From a virus: a stretch of 43,265 nucleotides of DNA. The stretch covers positions 1-43,265 of IMG/VR virus record IMGVR_UViG_3300017963_000121; one strand, 5' to 3'. This document shows, in pieces, positions 17,048 to 22,637 of this stretch. Each line of letters begins with the position of its first letter. Positions within the stretch are counted from its first letter, which is position 1. Made by a program: the position numbers and the translations under genes. The notes beneath the pieces are model-generated. The model searched no databases. It saw only the letters and a list, made by a program, of their open reading frames with translations, and had not been told where the DNA came from.

Positions 17048-17345
17048 TGGAGATATTGAGTGGTCGGTAGATCTCCACGCACTGTTAGCGAAAGAAACAG
17101 CGGCTCCTATGAGCGGGTAGATTAGGGCGTCTTGACCAGGACGCGTAGTTAAAAGGCGTTTCCTTGAAACCGGGAGGTTTTATGGACGTGAGGTCACTAA
17201 CGAAAATGTGTGTCCGCAGACGTAAGCGAAGTGCGTGACGGCCCGGAGAGACGGGCATTTTACAAGTGAATATTTAAGGGCGGGGGGCAGTTAGGCAGCC
17301 TGCCGAAGACAACTGTCCGGGCCCAGGCTTGAGCATCTGCCCCCA
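17048..17345 (+). ncRNA. Putative structured non-coding RNA
   Basis: No convincing gene lies between the integrase and 17450, yet this part holds a chain of perfect hairpins: TGGAGAT/ATCTCCA (17048/17071), CTGTT/AACAG (17082/17096), GCTC/GAGC (17103/17111), GCGTC/GACGC (17127/17140), AAACC/GGTTT (17167/17176), GCCCG/CGGGC (17241/17252), and an outer GGGGGCAG/CTGCCCCC (17283-17290 / 17337-17344) around GGGCAGTT/AACTGTCC. The last is followed by ATTTTGTGAGTTTTT. No known RNA family is recognised. The orientation is inferred from the T-rich end. Confidence 0.4.
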
Positions 17346-17449
17346 TTTTGTGAGTTTTTCTCCTCCTTCGAGGCCGGTCCGGCTCACAGGCCGCCGGGCC
17401 GGCCGATTATTAACTGCCTTAGAGGCAGATAAATTAGGCAGTGGCAAAT

Positions 17450-17752
17450 ATGAGTGAATGTGTCAGATGCGGACAGTGCTGTATATCGGTTGGAAAAACG
17501 TTCTGGATGAACGGGGAATTTAAGGATTATCCGCAGCTCGAGGCGCTTGCGGAAAAGACCGCCGTCGTCGATGAGGGACTGCCGTGTGAGATGCTGCAAA
17601 TGAAAGATGGCGTGGCTGCCTGTAAGATCGAGGTACTTTACGGCCGAGATGCCAAACCGAAGGTATGCAGGGAATATCCGGAGCTCCAATGCCGGCATGA
17701 ATCGGATAAGATGCGGCACGGTAGAGGCATCTGTTATTTATTAAGCGGTTAA
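17450..17752 (+). CDS. YkgJ-like Cys-cluster (metal-binding) protein
   Basis: ATG 17450 (GTG 17441 is also in frame), 100 residues. It begins SECVRCGQCCISVG, the CxxCGxCC signature of the YkgJ / Fe-S or Zn cluster family, with further Cys later (LPCEML, VCREYPELQC). Small YkgJ-like proteins are frequent in phage accessory regions and their chemistry is mostly unassigned. First gene of a dense rightward operon. Confidence 0.7.
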   Translation: MSECVRCGQCCISVGKTFWMNGEFKDYPQLEALAEKTAVVDEGLPCEMLQMKDGVAACKIEVLYGRDAKPKVCREYPELQCRHESDKMRHGRGICYLLSG

Positions 17753-17767
17753 TGAAAGTGACAAATT

Positions 17768-17932
17768 ATGGATATAGCGACAGATCCGATAGCAAAGGAA
17801 TTAGTAAAACTTGCCGGTGATATTAAGGCCGGCAAATATGGTTCGGATATAAATTTCGCCGAAGAGAAATTTCTCGAAGATCTGGAAGACGAGGTCGTCA
17901 GGCCTCTTGGCGGAGAAATTATGGTTGATTGA
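17768..17932 (+). CDS. Small acidic hypothetical protein
   Basis: 54 residues from ATG 17768. It is helical and acidic (KYGSDINFAEEKFLEDLEDE), with no motif. It fits tightly between two other small genes of the same operon, which is the main support. Confidence 0.4.
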   Translation: MDIATDPIAKELVKLAGDIKAGKYGSDINFAEEKFLEDLEDEVVRPLGGEIMVD

Positions 17933-17983
17933 GGCCCCGCGGCATGTGCCCCGGGTGCGATCGAGCGGGATGGAGTGACAATT

Positions 17984-18136
17984 ATGGAAGATAAACTGGT
18001 TTGTAAATGCGGGTGGACGGGGACCGTTGATGAGCAGGAGGCGCTGGGCACCGAGTGCGGATGCTGCCCGAAATGCGGCAATGAGGACCTTATTTTTACT
18101 GATGATGATGAAATTATTGAAGAGGTCGTAAAATGA
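17984..18136 (+). CDS. Small zinc-ribbon protein
   Basis: 50 residues with CKCGW near the start and CGCCPKCGN in the middle, followed by an acidic tail (TDDDEIIEEVV). The spaced Cys pairs predict a rubredoxin-like zinc ribbon. Its stop overlaps the next start (ATGA), so translation is coupled. Confidence 0.6.
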   Translation: MEDKLVCKCGWTGTVDEQEALGTECGCCPKCGNEDLIFTDDDEIIEEVVK

Positions 18137-18294
18137 AAGATGTTAGGAAGGTGCCGTTTTTCGACTTGTACCTGGTAAGCGGCCGGCGGATCAGGAATCA
18201 GGAGCATAGAAGAGAGCTGGGCACGAAGATTATAAAAAATCTGCTCGAATCGAATACGAAATTAAGAAAGAGGCTGAAAAGGTATGAAGATTAA
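18133..18294 (+). CDS. Small basic helical protein
   Basis: 53 residues starting in the ATGA overlap with the zinc-ribbon gene. Strongly basic and helical (SNTKLRKRLKRYED). No family recognised; the overlaps at both ends support translation. Confidence 0.45.
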   Translation: MKDVRKVPFFDLYLVSGRRIRNQEHRRELGTKIIKNLLESNTKLRKRLKRYED

Positions 18295-18370
18295 AAGATT
18301 AGTTAAGGCCGTACTGTGGGCGGCGGTGTATTTGTTCTGGCCGTTCAACTGGAGCGACGATTGTAAATGA
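18284..18370 (+). CDS. Tiny membrane peptide
   Basis: 28 residues: a basic start (MKIKRLVK), one short hydrophobic span (AVLWAAVYLFWPF) and a polar end. It overlaps the genes on both sides (11 and 4 bases). Short single-span peptides are common in phages, but this one is supported only by frame and overlaps. Confidence 0.35.
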   Translation: MKIKRLVKAVLWAAVYLFWPFNWSDDCK

Positions 18371-19173
18371 TACGAGTTTTTCCGAGAATTACGAACGGCA
18401 CTCCGGTCGATGACGAGGTTTTTGTTACGGCCCCGCCGCTTATACCAATTGATGATATCGAGGACAGGGACGTTTATGTCTCTTGCACCTTTACCTGGGA
18501 CAGAAAATACGCAGAGTGGCTGGCGGATCAGTGGTCGATGCACGGTTTTAATGTAAAGCTCGGTGGTCCGGCATACGATGATCCGGGCGGCGAGTTTGTG
18601 CCGGGCAGGTTCTTAAAAAAAGGTTATACGATAACGAGCCGAGGTTGTAATAATAATTGCTGGTTCTGCTTTACTTGGAAGCGGGAGGGCAAAATTCGGG
18701 AGCTACCGATAAGAGAAGGCTGGCGAGTACTGGACAGCAATTTACTGCAATGCTCCGAGAGACATATCAGGGCGGTTTTTGCAATGCTTAAAAGGCAGGA
18801 CCCTATGCCGGTCGGTTTTTTAGGAGGATTCGAGGCAAGTCTTTTGGAGGACTGGCATGTGGATTTGCTTTTGCAATTGCATAATATATCACAAATATAT
18901 TTTGCCTACGATACCCCGGAAGATTACGAGCCGCTTGTCCGGGCGTCGAAGATGATATTTAACGCAAGCGTTGCGACGCCTGAAAGCCATAGGATTTGCT
19001 GCTACGTTTTAATCGGATATAAGGGCGATACATTTGAAAAAGCGAAATTCAGATTAAGGAGGGTTTTGGATCTGGGGCTTACGCCGTTTGCAATGCTTTA
19101 CAGGGACGAAGAAGGCAAAAGAGATCCTAAATGGATCAGCTTTCAGGCTCACTGGGCGAATCCAACGAGGTAA
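18367..19173 (+). CDS. Radical SAM protein, second copy (distinct family)
   Basis: 268 residues. The cluster motif CNNNCWFC (Cys94, 98, 101) in TITSRGCNNNCWFCFTWKREG is the CxxxCxxC of radical SAM enzymes, here in the TxRGCxxxCxFC form of methylthiotransferase and B12-associated groups. It keeps a partial TIM-barrel (VGFLGGFEASLLEDWHVDLL, CYVLIGYKGDTFEKA) but lacks a separate N-terminal B12 or C-terminal TRAM domain. The substrate is unknown. It is not closely similar to the protein at 12921. Confidence 0.75.
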   Translation: MIRVFPRITNGTPVDDEVFVTAPPLIPIDDIEDRDVYVSCTFTWDRKYAEWLADQWSMHGFNVKLGGPAYDDPGGEFVPGRFLKKGYTITSRGCNNNCWFCFTWKREGKIRELPIREGWRVLDSNLLQCSERHIRAVFAMLKRQDPMPVGFLGGFEASLLEDWHVDLLLQLHNISQIYFAYDTPEDYEPLVRASKMIFNASVATPESHRICCYVLIGYKGDTFEKAKFRLRRVLDLGLTPFAMLYRDEEGKRDPKWISFQAHWANPTR

Positions 19174-19298
19174 AACAAAAAGGCAAAAACGCATGGAACA
19201 GGACGTGCTGGATATCGCTGGGCACGTTCGAAACGGAGAACGAGGCCCTTGCCTTCCTGGAGGACAGGGCCGAGGCGGTCAGGGAATTAATGGATTAG
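19131..19298 (+). CDS. Small hypothetical protein overlapping the radical SAM gene
   Basis: 55 residues from ATG 19131 inside the end of the radical SAM gene, in another frame. The sequence NRTCWISLGTFETENEALAF looks like a small alpha/beta domain resembling an AP2-type or integrase arm-type DNA-binding module (GTFETENEALAFLEDRAEA). The same GTF(D/E)-xx-EAxAA pattern appears in the next gene. Confidence 0.45.
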   Translation: MDQLSGSLGESNEVKQKGKNAWNRTCWISLGTFETENEALAFLEDRAEAVRELMD

Positions 19299-19334
19299 AA
19301 GATTAGAGATTTGAAAATTGAAAGGACTCTTAAA

Positions 19335-19868
19335 ATGTATAAGAAGAATAAATGTGCCGTTCCGGCACCTCAATACTGGTCAATGACAGGGCATGATATC
19401 TGGCAGTTGAATAACCCTGTCTGCGAGCTGAAGAACCTTATAACCGGCGAGGTCATGCAGTTGAATGTATCTATTCCTGTCCGATTTAAGCCCGTGATAA
19501 TGCCGAAGATCAAGAAGGAACAAAAGAAAACGGCAAAGAAAAAGAAAGAGCGTAAAAAATCAGTCGAAAAAACAAAAAAAGACAAGGGCCCAACGGTAAA
19601 GAAACGCAGGAAATCATCGAAATACAGGGGAGTAACATCGGCTTCGAAAGGCAAATTTCGTGTCCAATACTGGGATCCCGTTTTGGGTAAAAACGTGGGG
19701 CTGGGGACATTCGATTCGGAGCTGTTGGCGGCCGCCGCTTATCAAAAACGTAAAGGCAATCACAAGGAGGCGACTCGTCTTCTCGACAAATACCACGAAG
19801 AGGTCGGCTGGAAGAAGGAACGACCTGTCGTTAATTCGATGATACCCGGCGATTTCGAAGGTGCATAA
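19335..19868 (+). CDS. AP2-domain DNA-binding protein
   Basis: ATG 19335 is spaced correctly from AAAGGA, giving 177 residues. A Lys-rich linker (KKTAKKKKERKKSVEKTKKD) leads to an AP2/ERF-like DNA-binding domain at about 100-150: KYRGVTSASKGKFRVQYWD, then GLGTFDSELLAAAAYQKRKG. In phages AP2 domains usually accompany HNH homing nucleases, but no HNH motif is present, so it may be a regulator or a degenerate homing protein. The N-terminus carries NNPVCELKNLITGEVM, a motif I do not place. Confidence 0.7.
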   Translation: MYKKNKCAVPAPQYWSMTGHDIWQLNNPVCELKNLITGEVMQLNVSIPVRFKPVIMPKIKKEQKKTAKKKKERKKSVEKTKKDKGPTVKKRRKSSKYRGVTSASKGKFRVQYWDPVLGKNVGLGTFDSELLAAAAYQKRKGNHKEATRLLDKYHEEVGWKKERPVVNSMIPGDFEGA

Positions 19869-19870
19869 AA

Positions 19871-20143
19871 ATGACTTTAGAAAGTAAGCCCCCGCGGCGC
19901 CTGAGCGGGGTAGACAGTGACGTACAGAAAATACTTGATGCCGCCGACCAAATGAAGGTGTCGTTTAAGGCACTCGAGGCCCGGCGGTCGCTGGAATGGG
20001 ACGAAAAAAAGGCGGTCGCCCGGGCGGCGAACCAGTTCAGGCTGTTCGAAGGCTGCCACCTGGCGGAGCTGCGGGCGGCATTTGACCCGGAGTACGCGAA
20101 AGAATTAGAGCGTATGACAAAGCAGGCTATAAAAGGAGAATGA
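19871..20143 (+). CDS. Hypothetical helical protein
   Basis: 90 residues, helical and charged (KVSFKALEARRSLEWDEKKA). No motif recognised. It lies two bases after the AP2 gene and three before the next small gene, so it is part of the same operon. Confidence 0.55.
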   Translation: MTLESKPPRRLSGVDSDVQKILDAADQMKVSFKALEARRSLEWDEKKAVARAANQFRLFEGCHLAELRAAFDPEYAKELERMTKQAIKGE

Positions 20144-20146
20144 GAA

Positions 20147-20305
20147 ATGAGCAAGACATGTAGTTGTTGTCCTAACAAAGCAAAGTATGATGTAGATGGT
20201 GAATTATGTTGTGGTAAACATTTGACTTATACTGTTGATTATGCACTAAAAATGAGTCCACATCAAGTCAAAGTAGAGAAAGTCAAAGAGCAATACGATG
20301 AATGA
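20147..20305 (+). CDS. Small Cys/His zinc-binding protein
   Basis: 52 residues from ATG 20147 behind AAAGGAG. CSCC near the start and CCGKH about 18 residues later can bind one zinc ion. A 24-residue frame (20298-20372) overlaps its end and may be a leader peptide for the next gene. It immediately precedes the CRISPR-associated gene. Confidence 0.55.
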   Translation: MSKTCSCCPNKAKYDVDGELCCGKHLTYTVDYALKMSPHQVKVEKVKEQYDE

Positions 20306-20392
20306 TAAACTTAAAATAATATTAGAATCAATCAGTCGTGAATTATTGAAGTGGATGAGAATAAACAGCTAAAGACAGGAGAAAAAGGCAGG

Positions 20393-21628
20393 ATGGAAAT
20401 GAAAAAACGCCGCTCAAAATGCAAGCAAGAAAAATGCAGAAAGGCATTTAAGTTCAGGGCTTATCCTAACAGGGAGCTGCAGAACCGGATGTTCGATATG
20501 ATGCGAGTAAATACTATTGCTTACAACGGCTGCGTGGGCGAATACGATGTAGCTTATGGCTCATTTCGACGAAAGATCGCCGAATTTAAAAAAAGCGGCG
20601 CCGGCTGGGATAGCCTGGATGAAAAGAGGAGGGAGAAGCTCGTAAAAGAGGCCATTAAATCGGTGGACTGGCCCACGAGGTCGAAATTGTACGGTAATTA
20701 CGTGAGCAAGCGTAACAATCCGCAGAATGACGGTTTTTACATAGCCGCAATTCAAAATACCATGCTGCAGGTTTTTAATGCCGTTCACGGCTACCAGTCC
20801 AAGAGGGACAAGGGCGACCCGGATGTCAGGAGGCCGAAAAAACAGGACTTTCACAGAGGTATAATATACAGGCAGTCCGGCTTCTTCCCAAAAAAGGCAG
20901 TGAAAAATAAGGTCAGGCTAAGTGGAATCGGCACGATAAAATTCAAACGCCACAGGGAGATAGAGGGCCGGATAAAGGCGGTAATTGTGAAGTTCGAACA
21001 TGGAAAATGGTACGTAATCTTTTCATGCGAGTCGCCGGTAAAGAAGAGGAAGCGGACGGGTAAGAAGGTTACGATAAAATTTTCAGACCTTTATTTTATC
21101 GAGGATTCATCGGGCAGGATTATCGAGCAGCCGGGCTATTATTTCGGGAGCCTTCCCAAAATAAGGGAGCTTTCACGGGCATACAGCAAAAAGAGCCTGC
21201 AGTATAAAGACGGCGATTATAAAAAGCTTGTGGTTGACGCGGAGAAGGACTTTAAGAAAAAAAACTTAAAAAAGGCCAAAAGGAAACTGGGCAAGTTCCA
21301 CGGGAAAATAAAGGGCAGGCGGCGCGATTTCATAAACAAGATAGTCCGCAATTACGTGATGGAATACGATATCATTACCGTTTACGAACAGCCGTTTTAT
21401 CTCAGGCAGCAGTGCCAGCTTTCGAGCAGGGACGCCATAAGGCTGGCGGACGCGGCGCCGGGAATTTTTTTGAGAATGTTAAAACATAAATGTAACGAGT
21501 ACGGTGTGAAGCTGATACTTATAAAGAACGAGCTTTTGTGGGATGCCGGCAGGCAAATAACGGCCGACAAAAAGAGCATAAAACAACAGAAACAATTTTT
21601 AAGAAATGTGAAAAGGAGAATGAAATGA
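20393..21628 (+). CDS. TnpB/Cas12-like CRISPR-associated protein, RuvC site degenerate
   Basis: 411 residues from ATG 20393, which follows AGGAG (a GTG at 20351 would add 14). The N-terminus FKFRAYPNRELQNRM and the following helical bundle are the OrfB/TnpB wedge and recognition region. From about 222 it follows TnpB's RuvC: KKVTIKFSDLYFIEDSSG, GRIIEQPGYYFGSLPKIREL, a bridge helix, LGKFHGKIKGRRRDFINKIV and YDIITVYEQPF. The canonical RuvC-I Asp (VGID) aligns with Lys229 and the RuvC-II Glu aligns with Tyr331 or shifts to Glu332. The CxxC zinc ribbon and RuvC-III Asp are absent, and the chain ends after GVKLILIKNELLW plus 30 residues. It probably binds guided targets without cutting. It is translationally coupled to the next gene and sits about 400 bp before the array. 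Confidence 0.85.
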   Translation: MEMKKRRSKCKQEKCRKAFKFRAYPNRELQNRMFDMMRVNTIAYNGCVGEYDVAYGSFRRKIAEFKKSGAGWDSLDEKRREKLVKEAIKSVDWPTRSKLYGNYVSKRNNPQNDGFYIAAIQNTMLQVFNAVHGYQSKRDKGDPDVRRPKKQDFHRGIIYRQSGFFPKKAVKNKVRLSGIGTIKFKRHREIEGRIKAVIVKFEHGKWYVIFSCESPVKKRKRTGKKVTIKFSDLYFIEDSSGRIIEQPGYYFGSLPKIRELSRAYSKKSLQYKDGDYKKLVVDAEKDFKKKNLKKAKRKLGKFHGKIKGRRRDFINKIVRNYVMEYDIITVYEQPFYLRQQCQLSSRDAIRLADAAPGIFLRMLKHKCNEYGVKLILIKNELLWDAGRQITADKKSIKQQKQFLRNVKRRMK

Positions 21629-21924
21629 GTCTATTGAAAGTTGATCAGGCAAAGGCAAAGTCGCTTCTGGACGTAGAGAAGGACGCACTTGAGATAATCA
21701 AAGAGGTCCTTCAGGGCAAGCGGGACTACGGCGACGATGCGGAGTTTGCACTTAAAGTGGCCAAGAACACAACGACGAACAGGCAGACAGAGAACAGCAA
21801 TGCAGCGCTGCTGTTTAACATAGTTTGCTCGATTACGGACGATTCGGAAGTTAAGAGAAAATTCCTCGAAGAGTATCAGCCGTCGCTGAAAAAATTGAGT
21901 CCGGGCAGGAGAAAGACGGCCTGA
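21625..21924 (+). CDS. Protein coupled to the Cas12-like gene, unknown
   Basis: 99 residues. ATG 21625 overlaps the effector stop (ATGA) and has AAAAGGAG just upstream, so the two are translated together. The product is helical with SLLDVEKDALEIIKEVLQGK and RQTENSNAALLFNIVCSITD. It is not a recognisable Cas protein (no Cas1, Cas4 or Cas2 motif). It lies between effector and array. It may be an accessory subunit, or a conserved pre-terminase phage gene next to which the effector was inserted. Confidence 0.7.
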   Translation: MSLLKVDQAKAKSLLDVEKDALEIIKEVLQGKRDYGDDAEFALKVAKNTTTNRQTENSNAALLFNIVCSITDDSEVKRKFLEEYQPSLKKLSPGRRKTA

Positions 21925-22022
21925 CCGTGAGTTTTGCTCTTTGTAAAATAAATAAACGTGGCGATGGTATTCGCCTTCCCGGGCCCGCAAATGTGGGCTG
22001 GCGGGAGAACTGCACCGAATCG
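21925..22022 (+). promoter_or_regulatory. CRISPR leader with three consecutive hairpins
   Basis: The 98 bases between the 99-residue gene and the first repeat hold GGCGA/TTCGCC-type and GCCCGC-aaat-GTGGGC hairpins, the latter enclosed by CCCG/CGGG. Next to the array, TGCACC (leader) pairs with GGTGCA, the first bases of repeat 1. The right-hand repeat of the array is truncated, which puts the leader on this side. I see no clear -35/-10 pair here. Confidence 0.5.
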
Positions 22023-22636
22023 GGTGCAAAGGACCTCGATTTGTGATGTAGATACAACTCATCCTTGATGGCCTCTGTTCAAGTCCATGGTGCAAAGGAC
22101 CTCGATTTGTGATGTAGATACAACTAGAGATATCCGGCTATATTGGTAAATTCGGTGCAAAGGACCTCGATTTGTGATGTAGATACAACTGATCTCCTGT
22201 TAATCTGAAAAATACCTTCGGTGCAAAGGACCTCGATTTGTGATGTAGATACAACACTTGCTCGATCTTGCCAATACGCAAACGGGTGCAAAGGACCTCG
22301 ATTTGTGATGTAGATACAACGCCGTTGACCTTGACGCTGGCCCCCTCGGGGTGCAAAGGACCTCGATTTGTGATGTAGATACAACTTAATTCTGATTTGC
22401 AGGCAGCCTGGGCAAGGTGCAAAGGACCTCGATTTGTGATGTAGATACAACCGATCCCCTTCAACATAGATAAATGTTGCGGTGCAAAGGACCTCGATTT
22501 GTGATGTAGATACAACGCTGTTGATATTTTTATCCGCTTTTTGTGGGTGCAAAGGACCTCGATTTGTGATGTAGATACAACAAGCTGAATATTTGAAGGT
22601 TCTAAAGCCAGGGTGCAAAGGACCTCGATTTGTGAT
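22023..22636 (+). CRISPR. CRISPR array: nine perfect 36-bp repeats plus one truncated, nine spacers
   Basis: Repeats start at 22023, 22089, 22154, 22220, 22285, 22350, 22416, 22481 and 22546, all identical over 36 bases, beginning GGTGCAAAGGACC and ending GTAGATACAAC. A tenth keeps 25 bases (22612-22636). Spacers are 29-30 bases: 22059-22088, 22125-22153, 22190-22219, 22256-22284, 22321-22349, 22386-22415, 22452-22480, 22517-22545, 22582-22611; all nine differ. The degenerate end suggests transcription left to right, the same direction as the effector. Read in reverse the repeat starts GTTGTATCTAC, a style seen in type II-C and V arrays. Confidence 0.98.
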
Positions 22637-22637
22637 A

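Noticed and set aside
20141-20240. Possible anti-repeat or tracrRNA at 20190, where GATGTAGAT matches the CRISPR repeat.
   Set aside because: It is a direct, not complementary, match of nine bases inside a coding small zinc protein.
22125-22153. Spacer 2, antisense, encodes EFTNIAGYL, which resembles ELTIIAGLP of the tail chaperone.
   Set aside because: Only five of nine residues match and about 15 of 27 bases. Many such matches are expected by chance over nine spacers, six frames and a genome of this size.
20393-22636. The locus is just an IS605-type transposon with TnpB.
   Set aside because: No TnpA, no transposon ends were seen, the C-terminal zinc ribbon is missing, and a true array of unique spacers follows.
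22593-22637. A longer terS start at 22593, inside the last spacer and repeat.
   Set aside because: It would put CRISPR spacer and repeat in the protein. ATG 22638 is right after the repeat and starts the Lys-rich head.
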